From contig LIUM01000005.1 of the NCBI GenBank assembly GCA_001462345.1, forward strand, positions 1-64,000: a stretch of 64,000 bases of DNA. Reading direction: 5' to 3'. The stretch comes from Fibrobacteria bacterium AD312. Its GTDB lineage: Bacteria; Fibrobacterota; Fibrobacteria; Fibrobacterales; Fibrobacteraceae. Below are positions 1 through 8,207 of the stretch, one piece after another. The stretch's first letter is position 1. Each line of letters begins with the position of its first letter. A model generated the notes under the pieces. The model ran no database searches and was not told the origin of the DNA. It saw only the letters and a list, made by a program, of their open reading frames with translations. The translations under genes were made by a program, and so were the position numbers.

Positions 1-1
1 T

Positions 2-1450
2 TTGCCAACAGGTTCTATTGGCTGGAAAAATACTACTGTATCTTATGATCCCATTTGGTTTACCATGTTTACAGACCAAACTTGGAATTATAATCGTTAT
101 CAAATAGGCAATATTTTTGAAGTACTTGCTTATGCCGATGTGGCTTTCGATCTCGAAAAGCAAGGAATCCAACTTCCAAATATTTCTTCTCCTGATTGGA
201 AAGCAGATGAAATGTTCCAATTAGGCGTTAATCAACTAAACTATATGCTCGGTGTAAATCCTTGGGATGTTTCTTTTATTTATGGTATTGGCGATAAAAA
301 CGATAATCACCCCCATCATAGAGCATCAAATCCTGAAGGGAGAAACACTGCTTTTCTTGAATATAAGTACGTTCCACCTGTTGGAGCTCTTTATGGAGGA
401 ATCACTCCTGACAATAATAATTCAATTGTTCCAAGCAGCATGAGTTGGATAGATTACATGCAATCAGAAGTCTCACTTGATGCATCTGCAATGCTTTTAT
501 CTGCTCTTAGTATTGTTAGCAATGGTGGTAGCAAATACTACGAAAAGAAGTGCGAAAGCTGTAGTACACAAGACCCTACACCGATTCCAGAAAACAGCGC
601 TTACGCCTCAACGTTCCTTTATACTTTTTCTGAAATGGACTACTTGCAATTAAAGATTCAAAATACATCTTTTAAAAAACTAGATAGTGTTGTGGCCTAC
701 TTCTATTTTGAGGCCTCTGAAGAAGACATAGATCAATGTAATATCATGTTTTCGTTAGATATCTGCCAAACAGTCGATCTTGTTGGATTCAATAAAGATT
801 GTAGTAATTATAAACTCATTCAAGAGAACCTTTTTCCCGAAAAAGTCGATGAGTCTTACAACAAAGAGAATAAAACATACACCTGGGCTTTGCCTATCGT
901 GATTGATTCCCTGTCTTTGGGTTCTAGCATTAGTCTAGATATAGGAGCCACTTCAGGTATAAAAATGGACAACAAATGTGTATCTTTAAATCATCCTACA
1001 GAGGCAGACATAAGCCAAAGCTGGAGTCTAAGAGAACATTCCATTACTGATAAAGAGCCTATCTACTACGCTGGAGCGCCTAGTTGGAACAAAGATGAAC
1101 TAACGCCCGCTCCAAAAGCCCCTTACATCGTTATCCGTAGCAAGGCAAATTTGTTATGGGGTTATGGCCCTTATAAAACGACAGACGATCGTGTTGGATT
1201 CTTCCATACGCCTATTGTAAGTAAAGCCATGATTCAAGTCAACAACAATAGACTCTTTGTGGAAGCAGAAGCGAATGGTTCCAAAACAGTGAAGATTTTT
1301 GATCTTTTAGGCAACGAGCTTTTAAGCAAAATATTTGAGGGGTCTTCTACTGAAATAAATCTTGCTCCTCTCGCTCACCGTGGGACATTAGTAGCAAGGC
1401 TTATGACTAACGGAAAACTTACCGCTACAAAAGCATTTAAGAGCCGATAA
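2..1450 (+). CDS. GH9 family cellulase, C-terminal part (5' truncated by window edge)
   Basis: C-terminal 482 residues of a glycoside hydrolase family 9 enzyme (endo-beta-1,4-glucanase or cellodextrinase). The frame is open at the left edge, so the start and the N-terminal Asp catalytic base region lie outside. Visible GH9 signatures are the NHPHHR motif (about residues 102-107 of the visible part, substrate-binding His/Arg) followed by NPEG, and the general-acid Glu in QSEVSLDASA (Glu about 156). Residues 200-390 form a beta-rich region I do not recognise. The last 75 residues (a KIFDLLGNELL segment, then NLAPLAHRGTLVARL) resemble the C-terminal sorting tail of type IX secretion substrates, so secretion or surface attachment is inferred. 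A terminator follows the stop codon. Confidence 0.9.
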   Translation: MPTGSIGWKNTTVSYDPIWFTMFTDQTWNYNRYQIGNIFEVLAYADVAFDLEKQGIQLPNISSPDWKADEMFQLGVNQLNYMLGVNPWDVSFIYGIGDKNDNHPHHRASNPEGRNTAFLEYKYVPPVGALYGGITPDNNNSIVPSSMSWIDYMQSEVSLDASAMLLSALSIVSNGGSKYYEKKCESCSTQDPTPIPENSAYASTFLYTFSEMDYLQLKIQNTSFKKLDSVVAYFYFEASEEDIDQCNIMFSLDICQTVDLVGFNKDCSNYKLIQENLFPEKVDESYNKENKTYTWALPIVIDSLSLGSSISLDIGATSGIKMDNKCVSLNHPTEADISQSWSLREHSITDKEPIYYAGAPSWNKDELTPAPKAPYIVIRSKANLLWGYGPYKTTDDRVGFFHTPIVSKAMIQVNNNRLFVEAEANGSKTVKIFDLLGNELLSKIFEGSSTEINLAPLAHRGTLVARLMTNGKLTATKAFKSR

Positions 1451-1477
1451 ACAATTCATTGAATAAAACCTAGTTTG

Positions 1478-1509
1478 AACTGGTAGCTGCAAAGTTTGCC
1501 AGTTTTTTT
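1478..1509 (+). terminator. Rho-independent terminator of the GH9 gene
   Basis: An AACTGG/CCAGTT stem (1478-1483 with 1499-1504) is followed by a T run. It lies 28 nt after the GH9 stop codon. The stem is short and the loop long, so strength is uncertain. Confidence 0.6.
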
Positions 1510-1546
1510 ATTTTAAATCAAATTTATTTTTTCAAAATGTATTTAC

Positions 1547-1573
1547 AAAAAAAGTCTGCTTTTGAAGCAGACT
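1547..1573 (-). terminator. Rho-independent terminator, minus strand
   Basis: A perfect 7-bp stem AGTCTGC/GCAGACT (1553-1559 with 1567-1573) is followed on the minus strand by seven T residues. It sits 40 nt beyond the stop of the Lys-rich small protein and probably ends that transcript. Confidence 0.85.
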
Positions 1574-1612
1574 CTAAAATAAACAGAATGAATTGAAGTG
1601 AACTAAAAGAGC

Positions 1613-1918
1613 TTAGTTTGCTCCGTACTTGGCACTTGCTTTCTGAACTTTTGGATCAGACTGAGCGTCTTTAATCTTACGTTTAATACCATCTTCAACG
1701 TGTTTTTTCAATTTCGCAGCTAAAGCAGGAAAACGATCTTCAAGGGAATCAGCAAAAGTCACAGGCTTTTTGTTAGAAGGTGCTCCCTTCTTAAAAGGAT
1801 GGTTCGCTTTCGATGAACGACCTGCATTAGAACGTTTTTTCTTGGCAGGAGCTTTTTTTTCTTGGGATTTAGTTTCTTGAGGCTTGCTTTCTTGTTTATT
1901 TTTTTCAGTATCGGACAT
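1613..1918 (-). CDS. Lys/Ala-rich small hypothetical protein
   Basis: A 101-residue protein of unknown function. The start at 1918 is chosen because GAGG lies 5 nt upstream; an in-frame ATG at 1957 has no better signal. The first 55 residues are highly charged and probably disordered, rich in Lys, Glu, Ser and Gln (for example KKAPAKKKRSNAGRSSKA). Residues 60-95 look helical with basic and acidic side chains. Such a basic tail could bind nucleic acid, as histone H1-like bacterial proteins do, but that is inference. It has its own downstream terminator and a 160-bp gap separates it from mnmG upstream. Confidence 0.7.
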   Translation of the reverse strand: MSDTEKNKQESKPQETKSQEKKAPAKKKRSNAGRSSKANHPFKKGAPSNKKPVTFADSLEDRFPALAAKLKKHVEDGIKRKIKDAQSDPKVQKASAKYGAN

Positions 1919-2079
1919 GAGAACCTCGGGGTATGTAAATAACAGAACGGCTCGCAATATAGCAAAAATGCAAAGTATTTAAAGGTTTTGATCTTAGAGA
2001 GTTCTAAATATTCATTTATTATCAAACAATTCTATGGCATTTACGTTCAAATGGAAGCAAATAATAATATAACCTTAGA

Positions 2080-3945
2080 CTATTTGCTTGTTTCAAGCCA
2101 ATGAGCTAATACAGTGATATCTGCTTGACGTACACCAGGAATATGACTGACTTGACCCATCGTCAAAGGTTTTCGAGCCATTAATTTCTGCCTCGCTTCA
2201 AAACTCAATGCAGAAATAGACATGTAATCAATACCTGAAGATAGCCTAATCTTCTCCATTTTCTTTTGATGTTCTATTTCTCTTAATTGACGTTCAAAAA
2301 AGCCTGCATAGATTTCTTCTGAGTACAAAAACCATTGGTCTCGGCGAGTCATTTTTTTATCTGGGCACGCCACATTAAAAAAGGCTTCTGGATCAATTCC
2401 AGGACGACGTAACACTTGAATCCAACGAACACGATCCGAAACAAGAGCCTGGCCACTACGCTCAAGAATAGGGTTCACTTGTGATGGTGTTCCTGATTCT
2501 TTAGACAAAAAGTCATGAACATCTCGCATCATTGTTTCGCGCATAATCCAATCTTGCCAATCACGATCTGAAATCATGCCTATTTCACGCGCTTTGGCTT
2601 TTAAACGAACTTCTGCATTATCTGATCTTAAAAATAGACGGTATTCCGCACGGCTTGTGAACATTCGATATGGTTCATCTAATAAAATATTCACCAAATC
2701 ATCGACCATCACACCGATGTAACTTTCAGAACGACCTAGAATAAAAGGTTCTTCGCCTTTCACTTTCAGTGCCGCATTAATTCCAGCCATTAAGCCTTGA
2801 CCAGCCGCCTCTTCATAGCCACTGGTACCACAAACTTGACCCGCAAAATAAAGTCCTGAGTAATTACGGCATTCAAAAGTGGGGTTTAACTGCGTGGCAT
2901 CTACAGAATCATATTCTACAGCATAACCAATTTGTAAAACCTTAGCACGTGTAAGACCAGGCATCGTATGCAAAGCAGCAAGTTGAATATCCGCTGGTAG
3001 ACTTGAACTAAAACCATTCACATAGACTCTACCAATATCTCGAGTTTCAGGTTCTAAAAAAAGCTGGTGACCGTCTTTGTCGCCAAAACGATTAATTTTA
3101 TCTTCAATACTAGGGCAGTAACGAGGCCCCTTTCCATGAATACGCCCCGAAAACATAGGGCTATCTTTAAACCCAGAACGTAAAATATCGTGCGTTTTCA
3201 AATTCGTTCGCGTGATCCAACAAACGCCGTTATTATTCAGAGGAACTTGTTCTCGATCGCTAAAAGACCAAGGGTCTTCATCTCCATGCTGCACTTCGCA
3301 TTCATCAAAATCCAAAGAATCTGGATCCAAGCGAGAAGGCGTACCTGTTTTTAAGCGACGTAATGTAATCCCAGCAGAGATAAGATTTTCTGAGAGCTTA
3401 TCAGAACTTGGCTCCCCCACTCGACCACCGACACTCGTATCATTACCAGTAAACATTTTAGATGCCAAAAATGTACCACTAGTCACTACAAATGTTTTTG
3501 AAATATATCTTGAGCCATCAAGCAAGACTAACTCAAAGCGTTGATCTGGTAACCTTGAGAAAGAAGCCAATTCCCCTTCAATCAGAGAAAGGCCTGGTAA
3601 AGAGGTCATTGTCTCTTTAGCGAGTTCACTGTAATAGTTCATATCACATTGAGCACGAGGCCCCCAAACGGCAGGCCCCTTACTTTTATTTAACATGCGA
3701 AATTGAATTCCTGCTTTATCGGTCAGGATTCCCATCAATCCACCAAGGGCATCTATATCTCGAACAATTTGTCCTTTTGAGATTCCACCAACAGCAGGAT
3801 TACAAGACATCCGACCAATAGCATCAATACTCATTGTGAGTAAAGCGGTTTTAACCCCTAGCTTCCAAGCAGCGTGGGAAGCTTCAATTCCAGCGTGCCC
3901 ACCGCCTACAACAACGACGTCAAATTCCGCAAGAAAGGCGCTCAT
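2080..3945 (-). CDS. mnmG: tRNA uridine-5-carboxymethylaminomethyl modification enzyme MnmG (GidA)
   Basis: A 621-residue, full-length MnmG. With MnmE it installs the carboxymethylaminomethyl group on wobble U34 of certain tRNAs, using FAD, NADH and methylenetetrahydrofolate. The N-terminus carries the FAD-binding VVVGGGHAGIEAS (about residues 11-23), then the family-typical SCNPAVGGISKGQIVRDIDA and, late in the protein, DEPYRMFTSRAEYRL. The C-terminal helical domain with IPGVRQADI is intact. The start ATG overlaps the stop codon of the upstream lipoprotein gene by 4 nt (ATGA), so translation is probably coupled. MnmE is not in the window. Confidence 0.97.
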   Translation of the reverse strand: MSAFLAEFDVVVVGGGHAGIEASHAAWKLGVKTALLTMSIDAIGRMSCNPAVGGISKGQIVRDIDALGGLMGILTDKAGIQFRMLNKSKGPAVWGPRAQCDMNYYSELAKETMTSLPGLSLIEGELASFSRLPDQRFELVLLDGSRYISKTFVVTSGTFLASKMFTGNDTSVGGRVGEPSSDKLSENLISAGITLRRLKTGTPSRLDPDSLDFDECEVQHGDEDPWSFSDREQVPLNNNGVCWITRTNLKTHDILRSGFKDSPMFSGRIHGKGPRYCPSIEDKINRFGDKDGHQLFLEPETRDIGRVYVNGFSSSLPADIQLAALHTMPGLTRAKVLQIGYAVEYDSVDATQLNPTFECRNYSGLYFAGQVCGTSGYEEAAGQGLMAGINAALKVKGEEPFILGRSESYIGVMVDDLVNILLDEPYRMFTSRAEYRLFLRSDNAEVRLKAKAREIGMISDRDWQDWIMRETMMRDVHDFLSKESGTPSQVNPILERSGQALVSDRVRWIQVLRRPGIDPEAFFNVACPDKKMTRRDQWFLYSEEIYAGFFERQLREIEHQKKMEKIRLSSGIDYMSISALSFEARQKLMARKPLTMGQVSHIPGVRQADITVLAHWLETSK

Positions 3946-5147
3946 TTTTTCAATAACGCCTTCACGTCAGCTTCAATTTCATTGATGTTATCTTCAAAGG
4001 AAGCATATCTTTTGTAAGAACCATCTGGATAAACAAGATAAAACTTAGGCACATAACCATCACCATATAGTTCTCCAAAAATACGTTCCTCATCTAACAA
4101 GACTTCCATATGTTTAATTTTAAATTCATCACTAAAACGACGAATGTTTCTTTTTGGTGTTCCGCCTGTGGTAATAGCGACAGTAGTTAAACCATCCGCT
4201 TTATGTTGTCCTGCAAAGGCTTCGACTTTAGGAGTTGTATTACGACAATGTCCGCAAGTAGTGGAATAGTAGAACACAAAAAGTGGCTTACCAGCATAAG
4301 GAGCAAAAGATTCAATCTTTGAATTCAGGGCACTCATTTTTATTGTGAAATTAATTTTTGCAGGTGTACCATCAGGAAGAGTATCTCCAACTAAACCAGC
4401 CACTTTGGCTTTTAATTTTTCTTGTTCTTCCATCATTTTTTTATTGGCCTCCTCTTGAAGAACTCTTCCTTTTTCTGAAAAACGACGCCCTACTGCACGG
4501 AGAGAATCTTCTGGCAACTGGAGCTGATATGAAGAATCACGATAAAAGCGAGCTCCATCCATTAAACCGACTTTGAATATTTCTGCTGAAAGAGAAGTAT
4601 TTAATTGAGAGGCAATGGTTCCAAATTGAGTACCGAACTCCGTACCTAACATATAAGAAAACTTTTCAATATCAGAAGAAGATTCCGTTATTTTTACGGC
4701 TTTCCCTGTTCCTGGTTTTGTAGCTTCCATAGGTAATAATTTCAACAAGGAATCGGATATATGACGCAATTGCCTTGGATTCGGATTATTAGCAATTGTA
4801 GCGGAATCAGGACGAGCCTTTTCTAAACGTTCCCTTGCCACATTGGAAAAGCGATCACTGACAGCTTTCAAAGAATCATCAGTGATTTGAATTTGCTTTG
4901 TAGTATCATTATAAGCTAGAGCCGCATCAAGAGCTCCTTGAAAGGTATAATCTTCCTCTAATTCGTGGCCCATTTGTTGAGGCACTAAACGAAATGCTTG
5001 ACGACCGAATTGAACGCCTAGCATGTAAGAAAACTTTTGCTCATCCGATGAATTTGAAGAAACCGCAAGATTTGCGCTTTCTTTTGTTTGACAAGCCATA
5101 AATAAAGAAGAAACTAGTACCAATAATATCAACGATTTTAATTTCAT
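3942..5147 (-). CDS. Lipoprotein with two FKBP_N-like domains and a thioredoxin-like domain
   Basis: 401 residues. The signal peptide ends in a lipobox, LFMAC, with Cys19 as predicted lipidation site. Two related segments follow (about 36-115 and 160-245), each with FSYMLGxxFG and a DDSL/EDSL...RF pattern, resembling the dimerisation domain that precedes FKBP-type prolyl isomerases; no FKBP catalytic domain follows. Residues 265-401 are an AhpC/TlpA-type thioredoxin fold with TTCGHC (Cys298 and Cys301). An envelope thiol-disulfide role is inferred. The start is strong: AAGGAGG 6 nt upstream. The stop overlaps the mnmG start by 4 nt. Confidence 0.88.
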   Translation of the reverse strand: MKLKSLILLVLVSSLFMACQTKESANLAVSSNSSDEQKFSYMLGVQFGRQAFRLVPQQMGHELEEDYTFQGALDAALAYNDTTKQIQITDDSLKAVSDRFSNVARERLEKARPDSATIANNPNPRQLRHISDSLLKLLPMEATKPGTGKAVKITESSSDIEKFSYMLGTEFGTQFGTIASQLNTSLSAEIFKVGLMDGARFYRDSSYQLQLPEDSLRAVGRRFSEKGRVLQEEANKKMMEEQEKLKAKVAGLVGDTLPDGTPAKINFTIKMSALNSKIESFAPYAGKPLFVFYYSTTCGHCRNTTPKVEAFAGQHKADGLTTVAITTGGTPKRNIRRFSDEFKIKHMEVLLDEERIFGELYGDGYVPKFYLVYPDGSYKRYASFEDNINEIEADVKALLKK

Positions 5148-5276
5148 TAGAAGCCTCCTTAAGGTTCTTTTTAATGGTACCTAAATTAGCAAAAAGGCAC
5201 GCTCTTAGTTAGATACAAGTGATAATATTTATACTTTTTTACTAAATTTATCCGAAAATTAACAAACAGTACTTTT

Positions 5277-6968
5277 ATGAAACTATCTCGTTTTTTCTAC
5301 ACCACCTTACGTGAAACACCTAGCGAAGCCACCATGGCTAGCCACATCTTTTTAATGCGCGGGGGCTACATTAAGCCTCTTTCTACAGGAATTTACAGTA
5401 TTTTGCCCATTGGACACCGAGTGATGAAAAAAATTGAAAACATCATTCGAGAAGAAATGAATCGAATTGGCGGTCTAGAATTAGACCTTCCTATTGTCCA
5501 GACGGCAGAACTTTGGAGTGAATCTGGGCGTTATAATGCCATTGGAGAAGAACTCTTACGATTTAAAGATCGTAACAATCATAACATGGTTTTAGCGATG
5601 ACCCATGAAGAGGCCGTCACCGATGCTAGCCGCTATGTATTATCAAGCTACAAGCAACTTCCTTTTATGCTTTATCAATTCAAAACAAAGTATAGAGATG
5701 AAGCGAGAGCCCGTGGTGGTTTGATTCGTGTTCGTGAATTTCTAATGAAAGATGCCTATAGTTTTCACGCCACACAAGCAGACCTTGATGTCCATTATGA
5801 AGAACAATATCAAGCTTACTTACGCATTTTCCGTCGAGTAGGAATTGAACCTGTTGTTGTGCAATCCGATACTGGTATAATGGGTGGTAAATTAGCACAC
5901 GAATTTATGCTAGATACCCCTAATGGAGAAGATTATCTCATTCTCTGTAAGAAATGTGGTTATCAAGCAAATCGTGAAATTGCCAAGTTTAATAGATATC
6001 CTTATACAAATAACGCAGAAGCCGCTTTAGAAAAGGTCGCCACGCCAAATAAAGAAAGTATTGAAGAAGTCTCTTCCTTTTTACAAGTGCCTCCAGAAGC
6101 CACCGCCAAATGCGTGTTTTTTGATGTCGAAGGCAAGCTTGTGACCGTTTTAGTTCCTGGTCATCTTGAAGTTTCAGAAATTAAACTCCGTAACATTTTA
6201 AAAACAAAAGAGCTTATTCCTGCAGATGAAACCTTAATCAAATCATGCGGCATGGAACCTGGTTTTGCAAGCCCTATTGGAGCAAAAAATACAAGAGTCC
6301 TAATTGATCTCGCTCTAGAAAATGCTAACGATCTAGTCGTTGGAGCAAATGAAAAAGGCTTCCATTTTATGCATAGTAATCCTAAGCGCGACTTCTCCAA
6401 CTATGAAGTATTAGACCTCGCCGAAGCAAGCGCTCTCTGCCATTGCCCTAATTGCGATGAGATGCTAACAGAAACTCGCGGCATTGAACTTGGTAATATT
6501 TTTAAGCTCGGTACCAAATTTTCCGAAAGCATGAAAGCCACCTTCTTAAACCCTGAAGGTCAAAGCGAACCTGCTGTAATGGGATGTTACGGCATTGGAG
6601 TCGGGCGTTTAATGGCCAGTGTCGTTGAAAATTCTCATGATGATTTTGGCCCCATCTGGCCTAAAAGCATTGCCCCTTTCCAAGTGGAAATCGTCTCTAT
6701 TGGTAAAGAAGCCAATGTCATCGAAGCCGCAGATAAACTCGAAAAAGAACTGACATCGCTTGGTTTTGATGTATTGTTAGATGATCGAGAAGAAAGACCT
6801 GGAGTCAAATTTAAAGATGCTGATCTTTGGGGAATTCCAGTAAGAATTGCTATTGGCAAAAAAGGTCTTGACCAAGGGCAAGTCGAATGGAAACTTCGCT
6901 CCGAAAAGAACTTTGAGATGGTCGATTTAGATCAAATCACTGAAAAGCTTCGACTATTTTATAATTAA
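5277..6968 (+). CDS. proS: Prolyl-tRNA synthetase
   Basis: 563 residues, the usual size of bacterial-type ProRS. It charges tRNA-Pro with proline. Class II motifs are visible: motif 2 around YRDEARARGGLIRVREF (residues 139-155) and motif 3 GCYGIGVGRLMAS (about 440-452). The region between them (about 235-385) is the YbaK-like editing insertion that hydrolyses Ala-tRNA-Pro. The C-terminus is an anticodon-binding domain with DDREERPGVKFKDADL. It is divergent from the lipoprotein-mnmG operon across a 129-bp AT-rich gap and ends in a good terminator, so it looks monocistronic. Confidence 0.97.
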   Translation: MKLSRFFYTTLRETPSEATMASHIFLMRGGYIKPLSTGIYSILPIGHRVMKKIENIIREEMNRIGGLELDLPIVQTAELWSESGRYNAIGEELLRFKDRNNHNMVLAMTHEEAVTDASRYVLSSYKQLPFMLYQFKTKYRDEARARGGLIRVREFLMKDAYSFHATQADLDVHYEEQYQAYLRIFRRVGIEPVVVQSDTGIMGGKLAHEFMLDTPNGEDYLILCKKCGYQANREIAKFNRYPYTNNAEAALEKVATPNKESIEEVSSFLQVPPEATAKCVFFDVEGKLVTVLVPGHLEVSEIKLRNILKTKELIPADETLIKSCGMEPGFASPIGAKNTRVLIDLALENANDLVVGANEKGFHFMHSNPKRDFSNYEVLDLAEASALCHCPNCDEMLTETRGIELGNIFKLGTKFSESMKATFLNPEGQSEPAVMGCYGIGVGRLMASVVENSHDDFGPIWPKSIAPFQVEIVSIGKEANVIEAADKLEKELTSLGFDVLLDDREERPGVKFKDADLWGIPVRIAIGKKGLDQGQVEWKLRSEKNFEMVDLDQITEKLRLFYN

Positions 6969-6989
6969 AAAGCTGTCGATTGTATTTAT

Positions 6990-7024
6990 AAAGGTTTGTT
7001 GAATATTTCAGCAAACCTTTTTTA
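6990..7024 (+). terminator. Rho-independent terminator of proS
   Basis: A 9-bp stem AAAGGTTTG/CAAACCTTT (6990-6998 with 7012-7020) runs into a T tract, 22 nt after the proS stop codon. Confidence 0.9.
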
Positions 7025-7158
7025 TATGCTTCATTTAAAAAGATTTCATTTCATATAAAAAAACCTTTTTTTATGATTTTATAAATACCGTTTTTTAGCT
7101 AATTTCATGTAAATTAAGCTTTTTTGAATACAGGGGTTTTTAAAGGCTTCTTTGTGTC

Positions 7159-7195
7159 AAAAAAAATCCCGCCCTTAGAATAAACTAAGGGCGGG
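7159..7195 (-). terminator. Strong minus-strand terminator without an annotated gene
   Basis: A perfect 11-bp GC-rich stem CCCGCCCTTAG/CTAAGGGCGGG (7168-7178 with 7185-7195) with a 6-nt loop is followed on the minus strand by A and then eight T residues. On the plus strand no T run follows, so it terminates a leftward transcript starting somewhere in 7200-7630. Confidence 0.9.
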
Positions 7196-7205
7196 AAGAC
7201 GAGCT

Positions 7206-7325
7206 CTATTGCAAATTAATGCATGACTCCCCCAAAAGCGTGAATCCAATAAAATAATGCTTTATTGGAATACAAGTCTTACAACCAACCACGAAATAAA
7301 GATAACTTATTCTTACAAATCTCAT
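7206..7325 (-). CDS. Possible 39-residue peptide, unknown
   Basis: ATG at 7325 with AAAGG about 5 nt upstream, stop TAG at 7206-7208. The predicted peptide starts MRFVRISYLYFVVGCKTC and contains three Cys and many aromatic residues. The start codon and ribosome site lie in a dyad (7324-7345), which could hide them in a hairpin. Coding potential cannot be judged from one sequence; the same stretch may be only a structured RNA. Confidence 0.25.
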   Translation of the reverse strand: MRFVRISYLYFVVGCKTCIPIKHYFIGFTLLGESCINLQ

Positions 7326-7345
7326 ATAATCCTTTAGGATTATAT
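7324..7345. repeat. Perfect inverted repeat, 9-bp arms
   Basis: ATATAATCC, loop TTTA, GGATTATAT. It covers the predicted minus-strand -10 box and overlaps the ATG of the 39-residue ORF, so it could be a repressor operator or, in RNA, a hairpin masking the start codon. Confidence 0.7.
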
Positions 7346-7369
7346 TTGGAAATTTTTGTAATTAATCAA
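7339..7369 (-). promoter_or_regulatory. Possible sigma70-type promoter of the small transcript
   Basis: On the minus strand TTGATT (7369-7364) and TATAAT (7344-7339) are separated by 19 nt, slightly longer than optimal. Transcription would begin near 7332. Confidence 0.4.
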
Positions 7370-7631
7370 CGTAATTTTTTATTTAATTACACTAAAAAAA
7401 TATTCATTCAATAATATCTCAATACCAATAGATTGCGGATTTTGCGCTATAATCATCTATTTTCTTCCTGTAACGTCTTTTTTTTATTCTGTACACAAAT
7501 TCAGTTATTGAATTTTCATTCATTTTTAATAAACGAATTTACGCTCAATATCTATATGTTTTTGCTTATTTTCTTCTTTTAAAATCAAATAAAAAAGCTA
7601 AATCCTTGCTTTATTTTCTAACATTGGAATC

Positions 7632-8114
7632 ATGATTTTGAAAGCAAAAACAGTCAAAGAATCCATCATCGAGACCAATGATATCGTCCATCCAAGTGAC
7701 GTGAACGCTTATGGTTTTGTTTTTGGTGGCCATTTAGTCTCTTTAATGGACAAAACGGCATGCATGGCTGCTTTTCGTCATTGTGAATCTAAAGTGACTA
7801 CCGTTTCTGTCGACGGGATTCATTTTTTAAGACCCGCTCCAGTGGGTACAATGCTTACCATTCATGCATCCGTAAACCGTGCTTTTAGAACTTCAATGGA
7901 AATTGGTTTAAGAGTAACTGCATGGCTCCCTGGAAAACCAAATGAAGATATTTGCAGAGCTTATATGACGTTTGTTGCCATTGATGAAAATGGAAAGCCC
8001 AAAGAAGTGCCTGCTATTATTCCTGAAACGGAAGAAGATAAAAGACGTTATAACAACGCTGAAATTAGAAGAGCCGCACGTCTTGAACTAAGAGAAAAAC
8101 TCTTATCCAAATAA
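7632..8114 (+). CDS. Acyl-CoA thioesterase, YciA/hotdog family
   Basis: 160 residues, a single hotdog domain of the YciA/BFIT type that hydrolyses acyl-CoA esters. The family pattern is clear: NDIVHPSDVNAYGFVFGGHL then a helix DKTACMAAFRH, with Asp/Asn positions expected of the active site, followed by VSVDGIHFLRPAPVG and a VNRAFRTSMEIGL strand. The C-terminal 25 residues are charged helix. No strong ribosome site precedes the ATG, although ATTGGA lies near. The following MATE gene is 93 bp downstream on the same strand. Confidence 0.88.
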   Translation: MILKAKTVKESIIETNDIVHPSDVNAYGFVFGGHLVSLMDKTACMAAFRHCESKVTTVSVDGIHFLRPAPVGTMLTIHASVNRAFRTSMEIGLRVTAWLPGKPNEDICRAYMTFVAIDENGKPKEVPAIIPETEEDKRRYNNAEIRRAARLELREKLLSK

Positions 8115-8207
8115 GAACACCTATTTTCTATTATCTGTTTACAAAAAGAACCTATTAATTTTTCTGCCCCATTCCAAGTACCTCTCCGCATTTCTAGAAT
8201 TTAACTT

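Larger units (their letters stand above)
7159..7332 (-). ncRNA. Candidate small RNA of about 170 nt
   Basis: Deduced from a minus-strand promoter-like sequence (7339-7369) and the strong terminator at 7159-7195. The transcript would carry an internal perfect stem CCAATAAA/TTTATTGG (7247-7268) plus the terminator hairpin. I compared it by eye with 6S, SRP and tmRNA signatures and found no match. It may instead be the mRNA of the 39-residue ORF inside it. The start point is approximate. Confidence 0.45.
6969..7631. other. Intergenic region with terminators and a candidate minus-strand small transcript
   Basis: A 663-bp gap with no long ORF. It holds the proS terminator (6990-7024), a strong minus-strand terminator (7159-7195), a stem-loop (7247-7268), a 39-codon minus ORF (7206-7325), a dyad (7324-7345) and a possible minus promoter (7339-7369). 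Between 7025 and 7158 I see only AT-rich DNA. From 7370 to 7631 there is a plus-strand TATAAT at 7448-7453 without a convincing -35 box; it could start the thioesterase transcript. Confidence 0.8.

Noticed and set aside
2055-2089. Inverted repeat AAGCAAATA/TATTTGCTT at the end of mnmG
   Set aside because: 17-nt AT-rich loop and no T run on the minus strand; too weak to call a terminator.
7159-7332. 6S, SRP or tmRNA identity for the candidate small RNA
   Set aside because: No large central bubble pairing, no SRP apical loop signature, and no tRNA-like ends are visible.
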